From contig CAIMPI010000046.1 of NCBI GenBank assembly GCA_903843305.1, positions 1-64,000 of the forward strand: a stretch of 64,000 nucleotides of DNA, given 5' to 3'. Shown one piece after another: positions 18,585-28,160 of this stretch. The notes under the pieces are model-generated. The model was not told the origin of the DNA and made no database searches. It saw nothing but the letters and a program-made list of their open reading frames with translations. The translations under genes were made by a program, and so were the position numbers. This DNA is from an uncultured Chlorobiaceae bacterium. GTDB lineage: Bacteria > Bacteroidota > Chlorobiia > Chlorobiales > Chlorobiaceae. Position 1 is the stretch's first letter. The number at the start of each line of letters is the position of its first letter.

Positions 18585-20126
18585 TCACTCCCACTCAATC
18601 GTCGCAGGTGGCTTCGATGAAATATCATAAGCCACCCTGTTAATCCCGCGTACCTCGTTGATGATACGGTTTGAGACTCGGGCAAGAAAATCGTGTGGTA
18701 AAGGTGCCCAGTCCGCAGTCATGCCATCGGTTGACTCAACTGCCCGCAGTGCCAGAACATTCTCATAGGTGCGTTTGTCGCCCATGACGCCAACCGACTG
18801 GACTGGAAGAAGCACTGCAAATGCTTGCCACACCCGCTGGTAGAGGCCGCTGGATTTCAGCTCTTCGATGTAGATCTGGTCAGCTTCCCGCAACACCTCA
18901 AGCCTCTCTTTGTTGACTGACCCAAGCACTCGGACGGCAAGGCCGGGGCCTGGGAAAGGGTGGCGCATCAGAATATCCTCGGCAATGCCGAGCTCGCGGC
19001 CTACGGCACGAACTTCATCCTTGAAGAGTTCACGAAGCGGCTCAATCAGCTTGAGCTTCATCCGTTTTGGAAGACCGCCTACATTATGGTGCGACTTGAT
19101 GGTTTCCGATGGGCCTTTGACGCTTACACTCTCAATAACATCAGGGTAGAGAGTGCCCTGCACCAGAAACTTTTCATGAGCCATCTGTTCTTCAAAAACC
19201 TGTATAAAGGTTTTTCCTATGATTTTGCGCTTCTTTTCAGGTGATGCAACATTCTTCAGCCGTTTCAGGAAAAGATCGGAGGCATCGACGAGAGATACTC
19301 GCAGACCAAGTGTCGAGAGAAAGCTCATCACTTTTTCGGCCTCGTTTTTTCGCAGCAGGCCATTATCGACAAAGACGCAGTGCAGTTGTTTGCCTATCGC
19401 CTTACCAACCAGCACAGCAGCAACGGTTGAGTCAACTCCGCCGCTTATGCCGCAGATAACCGTTTCTTTACCTGCTTTGCGCCGAATCTCTTCAATCTGG
19501 TGGTCGATAAAGCATTTTGATGACCAGTCTGGCGTGATGCCAGCAATATCGAGAAGAAAGTTTGAGAAAAGTTGTTTGCCGTACAGGGTATGCTGCACTT
19601 CGGGATGAAATTGCAGGCCATAAACTTTCAGTGCCGCTTTGCTGCCGCAGCTTTCAAAGGCACATATTTCAGAGTTGTCGCTGCTGGCCGTTGCTCTGAA
19701 CCCTTCAGGAAGCCGTACTACCTTGTCGCCATGGCTCATCCAGACATCCGAATCTGGAATATTATGAAAAAGCATACTGTCACTTTCACCATTGCGATCA
19801 ACCATTATTTTTGAGCGCCCGAACTCATGCTTTGATGAACAGGCAACCTCACCCCCAAAATGGTTGGCGATTGCCTGCAAACCATAGCAGATGCCCAGTA
19901 TCGGAATACCAAGCGAAAAAATGCCTTCATTGGGAAGAATGGCCGACTCTTCATACACGCTGGTCGGGCCGCCCGAGAGGATAATTGCCTTGGGATGGTG
20001 TTTCCTGATTATTTCAGGTGTGGTGTTATAGGGGAGAATCTCAGAATAGATACCCAGCTCGCGGATACGACGGGCAATCAACTGGGTATATTGCGAACCA
20101 AAATCAAGGACGACTACCGATTGCAT
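18585..20126 (-). CDS. guaA: GMP synthase (glutamine-hydrolysing)
   Basis: Converts XMP to GMP using glutamine and ATP. The 513-residue protein has an N-terminal class I glutamine amidotransferase domain with the nucleophile Cys80 in GICYGLQAI and the [11 protein letters not shown] partner motif, then an ATP-pyrophosphatase domain with [10 protein letters not shown], and a C-terminal dimerisation domain ending PPATIEWE, the family's fixed terminus. It follows the penicillin-binding protein gene by 36 bases on the same strand and is likely co-transcribed with it. Confidence 0.97.
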   Translation of the reverse strand: MQSVVVLDFGSQYTQLIARRIRELGIYSEILPYNTTPEIIRKHHPKAIILSGGPTSVYEESAILPNEGIFSLGIPILGICYGLQAIANHFGGEVACSSKHEFGRSKIMVDRNGESDSMLFHNIPDSDVWMSHGDKVVRLPEGFRATASSDNSEICAFESCGSKAALKVYGLQFHPEVQHTLYGKQLFSNFLLDIAGITPDWSSKCFIDHQIEEIRRKAGKETVICGISGGVDSTVAAVLVGKAIGKQLHCVFVDNGLLRKNEAEKVMSFLSTLGLRVSLVDASDLFLKRLKNVASPEKKRKIIGKTFIQVFEEQMAHEKFLVQGTLYPDVIESVSVKGPSETIKSHHNVGGLPKRMKLKLIEPLRELFKDEVRAVGRELGIAEDILMRHPFPGPGLAVRVLGSVNKERLEVLREADQIYIEELKSSGLYQRVWQAFAVLLPVQSVGVMGDKRTYENVLALRAVESTDGMTADWAPLPHDFLARVSNRIINEVRGINRVAYDISSKPPATIEWE

Positions 20127-20162
20127 AAAAAAATGTTCTTAGAGTTAACTGTGTTCAGGAGC

Positions 20163-22454
20163 TCAAAGGGCTTGCACTGGTTTTGGCTTCGGTTTTGGCG
20201 CAGGTACCGGAACCGGAGTTGGTGGTTTTGGAGAGCCATTGCCGTTTTTTGCGCTGCTGCTATCACTCTCTGTAGCGGTACCGATTCCATCGGATGGCTG
20301 TACGGGATGGGACTGATAGTATTGAAAGCCTTTTGGTGTGTAATATTCGATATAGACATCACTGCCGAGAAGGTCGGACGGTGTATTGGTCTGCCCGGAA
20401 ATAGGTACCGCTATAACGGTTTCAGGAATATGGAAATACTTGTTTTGAAGTTTCAGCGACGGATCATTGTAGCAACGTTTCATAAACCCTGCCCATACAG
20501 GAAGGGCTGCCCGTGCGCCCTGACCATATTCCATCGAGGTGAATTTAATGCGTTCATCATCAAACCCGGTCCATACAACAGCAACAAGTTGAGGTGTGAA
20601 GCCAGCAAACCATGCATCTCTCATGCTTTGGGTTGTCCCGGTTTTTCCTGCAGCCTCAGCAGTAAAGCCGTAACGGCCACGGACTGAGGCCCCGGTACCT
20701 TTATTGATCACATCCTTGAGCATCGAAACCATTACAAAGTTGGTGGTTGAGTCAATGGCAAAACGACGGTTTGGAGAGTATTCCGATATGGTACGGTTAT
20801 GTTTGTCCTCAACCTTCAGGATTGAGACCGGCTCGTTCCAGATGCCGTTGTTGGCAAATGTTGAAAAGGCTCCGGCAAGTTCAAGCGGGCTTACTTCCGA
20901 CGTTCCAAGGGCGATAGAGAGGTTCGATGCCATGGGTGAAGTGATACCCATTCTTCTTGCGTAACTGATAATTTCTGAAGTTGAAAGGTGCTCATAAGCA
21001 AGCCTTACTGTTACCTGGTTCAATGATCGACTTAATGCCGTGCGAAGTGTCGTCATCCCTCCTGACGAACCGTCGGAGTTTCTTGGTGACCAGATCCCGT
21101 TACCGCTATTGAGTTCAAGGGGCTGGTCCAAGACCTGGAAGTTTGCTGGTAATCCTTTATCGATGGCAGCAGTATAAACAAATGGTTTAAAGGTTGAACC
21201 TGGCTGCCGTTTTGCTTGCCACACATGGTCAAACTGGTATTTGTATTCATCAGGTGAGAATCTGTTGCCTCCAACCCAGGCTTTGACATGACCATTGGCA
21301 GGATCAATAGCCACTAAGGCCACCTGTATTCGGGTTTTTTCCTGTAACAGTTCATTCAGCCATACTTTGTCGGCCTTGAGCTTTGCCATGGCCTGCTGAT
21401 CCGAAAACCCGTTATCTTTAAGCTCCTTGAATCGGTCACTTTCCGTGATAATCTGATTTTTCAATGATTCAGGCCATCTCCATGAACGGTCGAATGCTGC
21501 CTGCAGTTCGGCAAGATGTTCAGCGGCAGCCTGCTGGGCATAGTTCTGCATGCGGCTGTCGAGTGTTGTCTGGATCGTTAGTCCGTCACGGTAAAGGTCG
21601 AGATTGCCAAGCATAGTCGATGGCTTGACGGTCTGTCGAACATATTCCGTAAAGTAAGGGGCCAGGCCTTGATGGTTGACGGGTGTATATTTTAGCACCA
21701 AAGGGCTCTTTTTTGCAGTTGCAGCCTGCTTTGGGGTAATGAATTTTACCTTTTCCATCAGTGAGAGGATAAGGTTTCTTCTTCCGATTGCACCAGCGGG
21801 GTTTTTTGCGGGATTGTAAGCTGTGGGGTTTTTCAACGTCGCGATAAGCGTTGCGCTTTCCGGCAGGGTAAGGAGGTATGCTGACTTGCCGAAATAGGTA
21901 TAGGCTGCAGCTTCAATGCCATAAGCTCCAGAGCCGAAATAAACAGTATTGAGATAGAGCGCCAGAATTTCATCTTTCGTATAGGTTTTTTCCAGCTCAA
22001 TTGCTGTAATCAACTCCTTGAATTTTCGGGTGACAGTGCGCTCCTGAGTGAGGTAAAGGTTTTTTGCAAGCTGCTGGGTAATGGTACTTGCTCCCTGCCA
22101 GCGGCTTGGTCCTCTGAATATATTTTCACCCATCGCAATTACAAGCCGTCGCAGATCTACACCCCAGTGGCTGTAAAAGGCTACATCTTCAGTAGCAATC
22201 AATGCGTAGCGAGTTGACAGGGGAATAGATTTGAGCGGAATGAAAGTTCTGTTTTTTAGAAAAAATTTATGTAGAAGCACACCGTCCTCCGAATAAACTA
22301 AAGAGGCGAGTTCCGGGTTAGGATTTTCAAGTTCCTCAAGGCTTGGCAGACCCATAAAAGACTTCATTGCGTAGGCCGCAGCGGTCGTCAGTGTTATGGC
22401 GATAAGTGATGCAAAAAGAAATAACAGGCTTTTGGAAAAAATTTTATTACTCAC
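20163..22454 (-). CDS. mrcA: Penicillin-binding protein 1A, bifunctional transglycosylase-transpeptidase
   Basis: Polymerises and cross-links peptidoglycan in the periplasm. The 763-residue protein has an N-terminal membrane anchor (about 8-30), a GT51 transglycosylase domain with EDVAFYSHWGVD, GASTITQQLAKN and the KFKELITAIELEK helix, and a transpeptidase domain with the catalytic STFK motif, SRSLNQ (SxN) and KTGTT (KTG). The C-terminus is a Pro/Lys-rich tail (PKPPTPVPVPAPKPKPKP), probably disordered and cell-wall-binding. It lies 8 bases after the alpha/beta hydrolase gene, in the same operon. Confidence 0.95.
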   Translation of the reverse strand: MSNKIFSKSLLFLFASLIAITLTTAAAYAMKSFMGLPSLEELENPNPELASLVYSEDGVLLHKFFLKNRTFIPLKSIPLSTRYALIATEDVAFYSHWGVDLRRLVIAMGENIFRGPSRWQGASTITQQLAKNLYLTQERTVTRKFKELITAIELEKTYTKDEILALYLNTVYFGSGAYGIEAAAYTYFGKSAYLLTLPESATLIATLKNPTAYNPAKNPAGAIGRRNLILSLMEKVKFITPKQAATAKKSPLVLKYTPVNHQGLAPYFTEYVRQTVKPSTMLGNLDLYRDGLTIQTTLDSRMQNYAQQAAAEHLAELQAAFDRSWRWPESLKNQIITESDRFKELKDNGFSDQQAMAKLKADKVWLNELLQEKTRIQVALVAIDPANGHVKAWVGGNRFSPDEYKYQFDHVWQAKRQPGSTFKPFVYTAAIDKGLPANFQVLDQPLELNSGNGIWSPRNSDGSSGGMTTLRTALSRSLNQVTVRLAYEHLSTSEIISYARRMGITSPMASNLSIALGTSEVSPLELAGAFSTFANNGIWNEPVSILKVEDKHNRTISEYSPNRRFAIDSTTNFVMVSMLKDVINKGTGASVRGRYGFTAEAAGKTGTTQSMRDAWFAGFTPQLVAVVWTGFDDERIKFTSMEYGQGARAALPVWAGFMKRCYNDPSLKLQNKYFHIPETVIAVPISGQTNTPSDLLGSDVYIEYYTPKGFQYYQSHPVQPSDGIGTATESDSSSAKNGNGSPKPPTPVPVPAPKPKPKPVQAL

Positions 22455-22462
22455 AGTAGAGA

Positions 22463-23350
22463 TTAAGGTTTAGACTTGTAAAATTGCTCCGCAAATTCAA
22501 AATGCTTTGTAAGCTCATTCGCAAATTCAGCAGTCTCTTCCAGCATTGGCAGATGACCAACCTCCATGAACTTTGCAAGGTGTGTCGGTGCCTCTGACTC
22601 TGCTTTGCGTTTGTTATAAAGCGAAATGGTACCTTCAGGTGGAATAGTGTGATCGGCCATTCCGACACAGCACAACAAGGGAGAAGCGATATAAAGAACG
22701 TGACGGGTATAAGCCCTCAGCGAATCACGATCGATTGAAAACTTTCCTACAGCAATAGTTGCATCCTTATCGGATTGAGTGAAGTCCTCAATAAGGATAT
22801 CATGATATTCAGGGCTGATCTCTTTTGAAGCAGCACGTTTGATAAACATGCTTTTTAATGGTTCAGTCTGAAAAATATTCCGGAAATTCAGAGAAACATC
22901 AATCAGTCCACCAAGAAAAAAGAGGCCCAGAAATGTATAGGGGGTCTCTTCAAAAATGCCGCAGGCAATGATGGTAGCTGATAAAAGAGCTTCACGGTAG
23001 CGAAGACAGAGTTCGGTAGCAACCATGCCACCCATCGAATGGCCTACAATATGCAGTTTTCTTGGCTTCTGGAGTCCTAGATGCTCAATGAGTTCACCAG
23101 CTTCATCAGTAAAGCCCTGAATGGTAAAGGTTGGTTGATAGCCCTTGATGATCGTTTTTCCAGTGCCGCTCTGATCATAAGTAATGCACCGGTAGTTTGC
23201 TGAAAGCATACCGACCAATGGTTTCCAGTATCGGGATGAGACTGCCCAGCCGTTCACAAACAGTATTGCGGGTTTGTCCCGTCCTGATGGGTCAGACTCC
23301 GCAGTGTCTTCATAGTAAAGCTTGCAGCGGGTTGATGCGAAATAACTCAT
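22463..23350 (-). CDS. Alpha/beta-fold hydrolase
   Basis: A 295-residue hydrolase with the oxyanion-hole region LFVNGWAVSSRYW, the nucleophile elbow GHSMGGMVA near residue 97, an acidic segment GMADHTIPPEG and the catalytic-histidine region EVGHLPMLEE. I chose ATG 23350 (MSYFASTRCKLYYED); an in-frame extension to 23401 adds 17 hydrophobic residues without conservation. The substrate cannot be read from sequence. It heads the hydrolase-PBP1A-guaA operon; nothing shows a shared pathway. Confidence 0.88.
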   Translation of the reverse strand: MSYFASTRCKLYYEDTAESDPSGRDKPAILFVNGWAVSSRYWKPLVGMLSANYRCITYDQSGTGKTIIKGYQPTFTIQGFTDEAGELIEHLGLQKPRKLHIVGHSMGGMVATELCLRYREALLSATIIACGIFEETPYTFLGLFFLGGLIDVSLNFRNIFQTEPLKSMFIKRAASKEISPEYHDILIEDFTQSDKDATIAVGKFSIDRDSLRAYTRHVLYIASPLLCCVGMADHTIPPEGTISLYNKRKAESEAPTHLAKFMEVGHLPMLEETAEFANELTKHFEFAEQFYKSKP

Positions 23351-23523
23351 TGGAGTTGCATTGTTATTCTTGCTTAAAAAGACGAAAACAAATATAAACA
23401 ATAATAACTTTTCTTTAGTCTTCCCTCCATTAAGCTCTTGACGGGTTTTGTGACTCTTGGGCTCAATAACTACATTGCATCGGCGAAGGGCAAAGATTTT
23501 TCATTTTTAAGAGCATAAATTTT

Positions 23524-24195
23524 ATGGACTATTCCCTAACCTCTCTGGTCACCTCTCTCGCCGATTTTGTTATCAATATTGATACACATCTTCAGCTTCT
23601 TGGTGCACAGTATGGTTTCTGGCTTTATGCCATTCTTTTTATTATCATTTTCTGCGAGACAGGACTCGTTGTTACACCGTTTCTTCCAGGCGACTCTCTG
23701 CTCTTTGCTGCTGGTTCGCTTGCATCAATGCCGGGTTCATCACTAAACCCTCACCTGCTCTTTTTACTCTTTTTTATTGCCGCTCTGCTTGGCGATAACC
23801 TTAACTACCTGATTGGTCGCAAGCTCGGACCAAAAGTATTTAATTATCAAAAATCCCGCTTCTTTAATCCGGAACATCTTGTCAATACCAATGTTTTTTT
23901 TGAAAAACACGGGGGGAAGACTATCATTATTGCTCGTTTCATTCCCATTATCAGGACTTTTGCTCCTTTCGTTGCCGGAATCGGCGCTATGTCCTATAGT
24001 CGCTTTCTTCTTTTCAGTATTGTCGGGGCGTTGTTTTGGGTGGGATTGTTTTGTTATGGTGGTTATTTAATCGGCCACCTTCACTTTGTGCAGCAGAACA
24101 GAAAGCTGATATTCCTTGCTATTATTGCGGGTTCCATTTTGCCGCCTTTTACAGGGTATTTGAAGCACAGGTTAGGCCGGAAGAAGGGTGTATGA
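23524..24195 (+). CDS. DedA-family membrane protein
   Basis: A 223-residue integral membrane protein of the DedA/VTT group, transporters linked to undecaprenyl-phosphate or phospholipid recycling. Visible are the family's re-entrant motif region FCETGLVVTPFLPGDSLLF, then GDNLNYLIGRKLG and the conserved RFIPIIRTFAPFVAGIGAMS with its functional arginines, and three C-terminal hydrophobic segments. It is divergent from the hydrolase operon with about 170 bases between them. The exact substrate is unknown. Confidence 0.92.
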   Translation: MDYSLTSLVTSLADFVINIDTHLQLLGAQYGFWLYAILFIIIFCETGLVVTPFLPGDSLLFAAGSLASMPGSSLNPHLLFLLFFIAALLGDNLNYLIGRKLGPKVFNYQKSRFFNPEHLVNTNVFFEKHGGKTIIIARFIPIIRTFAPFVAGIGAMSYSRFLLFSIVGALFWVGLFCYGGYLIGHLHFVQQNRKLIFLAIIAGSILPPFTGYLKHRLGRKKGV

Positions 24196-24520
24196 AAATG
24201 TTTGAGGATTGTTGATAACTTGTTGATTTGTAATTCGATGCTTCATGTTTCGGTATTGTCCGGCGCCACAGCTTTATTATTAACTTGCTATAAATAAGTA
24301 CTTTAATGTTTTGTTAGCAAATCCCAGTCATGTTTTCCGGTTAAATGATCGAGATCAGCCGTTTGTCGCTTATTAACAGGGGAAATGTTGATAACTTCTA
24401 CCATAAGAATGGGATGTGTTTGAAGATGCTTTCAGGAAGGAGCGTGAAAAGTCGAAACTTTCAAAAAAACATTATATTAATTCATGAATTTTTTTATAAT
24501 TACTACCTCTTCAGACACAT
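24196..24520. other. Intergenic region before tRNA-Pro
   Basis: About 325 AT-rich bases with no supported gene; short open frames here are too small and lack ribosome-binding sites. The only recognisable signal is a TATAAT box near its right end. Confidence 0.5.
24495..24500 (+). promoter_or_regulatory. Probable -10 box of the tRNA-Pro promoter
   Basis: A perfect TATAAT lies 20 bases before the tRNA 5' end, a fitting distance for a short leader. No good TTGACA-like -35 is visible at the expected place, so the call rests on the -10 alone. Confidence 0.4.
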
Positions 24521-24594
24521 CGGCGTATAGCGCAGCCTGGTAGCGCACTTCCTTGGGGTGGAAGGGGTCGTGGGTTCGAATCCCGCTACGCCGA
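24521..24594 (+). tRNA. tRNA-Pro, anticodon GGG
   Basis: Acceptor arms CGGCGTA (24521-24527) and TACGCCG (24587-24593) pair fully. The anticodon stem CTTCC/GGAAG encloses TTGGGGT, giving anticodon GGG (reads CCC and CCU). The T-arm has GTTCGAATC. The 3' CCA is not encoded; ACT follows the acceptor stem. The plus-strand gene run that follows begins 46 bases downstream. Confidence 0.96.
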
Positions 24595-24639
24595 CTCTCT
24601 CGCTACTGTTTTTTCCTTTCCGTTCCGTATATTTCCTGC

Positions 24640-25893
24640 ATGGATACCTTGGCAAAATTACAGATTCTTTCTGGTGCTGCTCGTTACGATGCTTCGTGTG
24701 CCTCAAGTGGAAGCAAGCGTGAAGTACCTTCATGCGGGACAGGCAATACCTCGCAGAGTGGTATCTGTCATTCCTGGTCGGATGATGGTCGGTGTATCTC
24801 ACTTCTGAAAATCCTGCTCTCCAACGATTGCCGTTACGACTGTGCCTACTGTGTGAACCGCTCAACCAATTCTGTTGAGCGAGCATCTTTCACCGCTCGA
24901 GAAGTGGTCGATCTTACCCTTGATTTCTATCGTCGGAACTATATTGAAGGCCTTTTTTTAAGTTCAGCCGTCATGCAGAGTCCCGATGTTACTATGGAAC
25001 GGATGGTCAGGGTTGTTGAAACGCTGCGTACCGAAGAGCATTTTGGCGGCTATATTCATCTGAAAATCATTCCCGGTTGCAGCAGTGAACTGGTGCGTAA
25101 AGCCGGGCTGTATGCCGACCGTATCAGTGTTAATATTGAGCTGCCTTCACAGGTTTCGCTTCAGCGGCTTGCGCCCCAGAAGCATAAAGATTCCATTCTG
25201 GAGCCCATGGCGCTTATCGGTCGGGAGATAAACTCCAGTCTTGTTGAGCGCCAAGCTGACCGCAGGGCGCCTCGGTTTGCCCCGGCAGGGCAAAGTACCC
25301 AGATGATTATCGGTGCAAGCCCTGAAAACGACTTTCAGATTTTACGTCTCTCTCAAGGGCTGTACAAAAAAATGAATCTCAAGCGCGTTTACTACTCCGC
25401 TTACGTACCAGTCAGTGCCGATAACCGTCTTCCGGTGCTCGCTGCACCTCCTTTGCTGCGTGAACACCGTCTCTACCAGGCCGACTGGCTTCTGCGTTTT
25501 TATGGCTTTTCCGCTGAAGAGATTTTGTCGGATGATTTGCCCAATCTTGACGAAACGTTCGATCCAAAAACTGCATGGGCTTTGCGCCATCCTGAATTCT
25601 TCCCGGTCGAGATCAACCGTGCCGACTACGCCACGCTGCTGCGCGTACCGGGTATTGGCGTCACTTCAGCCAAACGCATTATTGCTGCAAGGCGTTTTTC
25701 AGCCATTACTCCCGAAGGGATGAAAAAAATTGGGGTAGTCATAAAACGGGCAAAATATTTTATCACCAGTTCAGGCAGGAGTTTCGAAAAACCAGATCAG
25801 ACGCCTGCTCTAATCCGCCAGCAATTGCTCCTTGGCGAAGGATACGGAGCGCCACCTCCCCGACAGCTTGTTTTTCCCGGTCTCTTTGCATAA
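24640..25893 (+). CDS. Putative DNA modification/repair radical SAM protein
   Basis: A 417-residue protein with a radical SAM motif Cys64-x3-Cys68-x2-Cys71 (CRYDCAYC) that should bind a 4Fe-4S cluster and S-adenosylmethionine, and a C-terminal helix-hairpin-helix DNA-binding segment (LLRVPGIGVTSAKRIIAARR, about 345-365). This matches the family known to sit beside, or be linked with, uracil-DNA glycosylase-like genes, hence the repair annotation; the reaction is unknown. I chose ATG 24640 (MDTLAKLQILSGAARYD); the open frame before it runs into the tRNA gene. It overlaps the next gene by one base. Confidence 0.9.
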   Translation: MDTLAKLQILSGAARYDASCASSGSKREVPSCGTGNTSQSGICHSWSDDGRCISLLKILLSNDCRYDCAYCVNRSTNSVERASFTAREVVDLTLDFYRRNYIEGLFLSSAVMQSPDVTMERMVRVVETLRTEEHFGGYIHLKIIPGCSSELVRKAGLYADRISVNIELPSQVSLQRLAPQKHKDSILEPMALIGREINSSLVERQADRRAPRFAPAGQSTQMIIGASPENDFQILRLSQGLYKKMNLKRVYYSAYVPVSADNRLPVLAAPPLLREHRLYQADWLLRFYGFSAEEILSDDLPNLDETFDPKTAWALRHPEFFPVEINRADYATLLRVPGIGVTSAKRIIAARRFSAITPEGMKKIGVVIKRAKYFITSSGRSFEKPDQTPALIRQQLLLGEGYGAPPPRQLVFPGLFA

Positions 25894-26633
25894 TGCTTAT
25901 GAACCGATACCTCTACGACGGCACAGCCGACGGCCTTCTGTCAGCCATTGCATGGATTCTTGAAGAGGAGCCCGACCCGCAACAGGTAGCTCTTGTGGAG
26001 CGTGAGAACACTCTCTTTGAAGAGGGCTTCTTTATCGGGACCGATGTAATCCTTGCTGAATCGCTTTTTTTCCGCCTTCGCAAGCAGACGCCTGATGCTG
26101 CACACACCCTCTACTCCTTTATGCTTGCCGAAAAGGAGGGAATGGAAACCAGCCTTCTTCACTACATTTCACTTGCCTTCAGGTATGGCGACAAGGTCAA
26201 CGGTTACCTTACCCATTCGGCTGTACAAGAAATTGTCGCCATTGCCAAAAAAGCAGGAAGGGAGTTGCACCGCATGAAAGGGCTCCTGCGGTTCGAAAAA
26301 CTCAGGGATGGAGCCTATCTTGCCAAAATGGAGCCGGATCACAACATTATCCATCCTCTTGCATACCACTTCCGGACCAGGCTCAGAGCGCAGCACTGGT
26401 TTCTTTACGATGTTAAACGCCGTACCGCCGCCCGCTGGAGCAACGGCACACTTCAGTTCGGTACCATCGAACAGTTTACCACCCCTCCCCTCTCAGATGA
26501 TGAAAAAAAGGTTCAGGCAATGTGGCAGACTTTTTTTAAAACAATTGCTATTCCCGATCGTAAAAACGCCCGTCTCCAGAAATCCAATATGCCGATGAAG
26601 TACTGGAAGTATCTCACGGAGAAGCAGGGGTAG
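25893..26633 (+). CDS. Probable DNA metabolism protein, DUF4130 family
   Basis: A 246-residue protein that begins MLMNRYLYDGTADGLLSAI, the typical start of the partner of the radical SAM repair protein. FEKLRDGAYLAKMEPDHNI and HPLAYHFRTR, then WFLYDVKRRTAARW, are family features. In other bacteria the two genes are neighbours and this domain can be fused to a uracil-DNA glycosylase, so a role in nucleic-acid repair is likely though untested. Its start overlaps the previous stop by one base, implying coupled translation. Confidence 0.88.
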   Translation: MLMNRYLYDGTADGLLSAIAWILEEEPDPQQVALVERENTLFEEGFFIGTDVILAESLFFRLRKQTPDAAHTLYSFMLAEKEGMETSLLHYISLAFRYGDKVNGYLTHSAVQEIVAIAKKAGRELHRMKGLLRFEKLRDGAYLAKMEPDHNIIHPLAYHFRTRLRAQHWFLYDVKRRTAARWSNGTLQFGTIEQFTTPPLSDDEKKVQAMWQTFFKTIAIPDRKNARLQKSNMPMKYWKYLTEKQG

Positions 26634-26662
26634 TGATTGAAAAAATTCATAAATCTTTAATC

Positions 26663-26884
26663 ATGACAACATCTATCGAACATACTATCGGCAGCGGTAA
26701 AACGGTAACCTGCCCGATCTGCAAGGAGTTATTTATCTGTGGTCTCTCCTCAACATGCTGGTGTGCTACCAGGAAGGTTCCTGCCGAAGTGAAAGAGTAT
26801 CTTGCCGAACGTTACGAAACCTGCATTTGCAGCACTTGTCTTGACCGATTGATTGAGCAAGCCGGTACGGGTGAAAGCGCATGA
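26663..26884 (+). CDS. Cysteine-rich CWC-family protein
   Basis: A 73-residue protein with CPICKELFIC, STCWCATRKVP and CICSTCLDRL, the pattern of the small cysteine-rich CWC family, whose Cys residues probably bind a metal. ATG 26663 (MTTSIEHTIGSG) is the sensible start; a GTG at 26633 overlapping the previous stop would add ten residues. No function is known for the family. It sits 29 bases after the DUF4130 gene and is probably in the same transcript. Confidence 0.82.
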   Translation: MTTSIEHTIGSGKTVTCPICKELFICGLSSTCWCATRKVPAEVKEYLAERYETCICSTCLDRLIEQAGTGESA

Positions 26885-26995
26885 GTATTTCCGTGTTTTG
26901 TTTCGGAAGGTGTTCGGCAAGCAACACTTCAGGCTCATGAGAGGCCCGAGAATATAACTTTGATAATTTTTGATAGTAAATCAAGGAGGTATGTC

Positions 26996-27322
26996 ATGAA
27001 AAATGTATTGTGTTATCTGCTTTTCGTCATGCTGATCGTTTCGATGCATACCGGAGGGGCTTTTGCCGCTGAAAAGCCTTCATTGGAAAAGGGGCGTCTG
27101 CTTTTTAACTCTCAATTACTTGCCGGTGCAAACTCCGGAAAAAGTTGTGCGGGATGTCATCCCGCAGGTGCCGGGTTGGAAAACGCCTGGAAGAATCAGA
27201 ATCTTGCGGGACAGGTCAATACCTGTATTGCTGGTCCTTTGAAAGGCTTGAAACTCAATGAAAATTCAATTGAAATGCAGTCGCTGATCATGTACATTAG
27301 GTCATTGAAACAGCAACACTAA
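26996..27322 (+). CDS. Small periplasmic c-type cytochrome
   Basis: A 108-residue precursor with a Sec signal peptide (MKNVLCYLLFVMLIV, cleavage expected after GGAFA) and one haem site, SCAGCHPAG (CxxCH). A methionine in the C-terminal helix (SLIMYIRSL) could be the sixth haem ligand. AGGAGG at 26984-26989 lies 6 bases before the ATG and fixes the start. It resembles small monohaem cytochromes of green sulfur bacteria that feed electrons to the reaction centre, but I cannot assign a specific one. Confidence 0.88.
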   Translation: MKNVLCYLLFVMLIVSMHTGGAFAAEKPSLEKGRLLFNSQLLAGANSGKSCAGCHPAGAGLENAWKNQNLAGQVNTCIAGPLKGLKLNENSIEMQSLIMYIRSLKQQH

Positions 27323-27332
27323 AACCAGTACC

Positions 27333-28157
27333 ATGCAGAAAGAGACCATTACTATACTCGGGTGCGGCTGGCTCGGGTTGCCACTTGCTCAGACTCTTGT
27401 CAAAGAGGGCTATTCAGTCAAAGGATCGACCACGACGGAGGATAAGCTTGAGGTTTTGCAGGATGCCGGTGTCGAGCCGTATCTGGTTCGCCTTGACCCG
27501 GAAGTAACCGGCGACGATATAGTCGCATTTCTCCAAAGCGATATTCTTGTTGTCAATATTCCGCCGACTCGTCGCGATGACATTCTTGAGTACCATATCG
27601 AGCAGTTTTCTTCTCTGATTGACGCACTTGGTCAGTCACCGGTGCGCTCCGTGCTGATGGTCAGCTCCACGTCAGTCTATCCGTCGCTCAACAGGGAGGT
27701 TACTGAAGAGGATGCTGTTGATCCTGAATTCCCGTCCGGGCAGGCACTGCTTCTCGTCGAGGAGATGCTGATGCAGGAGGGCGGCTTTCAGACCACGGTG
27801 CTGCGTTTTGGCGGACTTGTTGGTTATGACCGTAACCCTGAAAAATATATTGCAGCGTTGAAAGAGGTGACGAATCCCGATCAGCCGATGAACCTTATCC
27901 ATCGTGATGATTGCATCAAGATCATTTCGGAGATCATCCGCTTGCAGCAGTGGGGCGAAGTGTTTAACGCCTGTTCACCGCATCATATCCTGCGGCGCGA
28001 CTATTACGGCAGAGCCGCCGATGCTGCAGGAGTTCCCCAACTCCCTCTGGCGCCATCTGACGCACCAGCTCCGTTTAAAGTGGTGAACAGCGACAAACTG
28101 GTGAGCGCCTTGCATTACAGCTTTCTTCATCCCGATCCGGTTGCGCAACAGGGATAG
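27333..28157 (+). CDS. NAD(P)-binding sugar epimerase/dehydratase-like protein
   Basis: A 274-residue Rossmann-fold protein beginning with the nucleotide-binding motif ILGCGWLGLPLAQ and the short STTTEDKL loop. The central region has MVSSTSVYPS with Ser and Tyr of an extended SDR but no clear YxxxK, so it belongs to the YeeZ-like group rather than to the active UDP-sugar epimerases. RDDCIKIISEII and EVFNACSPHH are characteristic. Function unknown. It lies 10 bases after the cytochrome and 3 bases before cobB. Confidence 0.85.
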   Translation: MQKETITILGCGWLGLPLAQTLVKEGYSVKGSTTTEDKLEVLQDAGVEPYLVRLDPEVTGDDIVAFLQSDILVVNIPPTRRDDILEYHIEQFSSLIDALGQSPVRSVLMVSSTSVYPSLNREVTEEDAVDPEFPSGQALLLVEEMLMQEGGFQTTVLRFGGLVGYDRNPEKYIAALKEVTNPDQPMNLIHRDDCIKIISEIIRLQQWGEVFNACSPHHILRRDYYGRAADAAGVPQLPLAPSDAPAPFKVVNSDKLVSALHYSFLHPDPVAQQG

Positions 28158-28160
28158 GAG

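Noticed and set aside
19860-20687. 275-codon open frame opposite guaA and the end of the PBP gene
   Set aside because: It crosses two convincing genes in antisense, with a composition and cysteine/tryptophan content typical of shadow frames.
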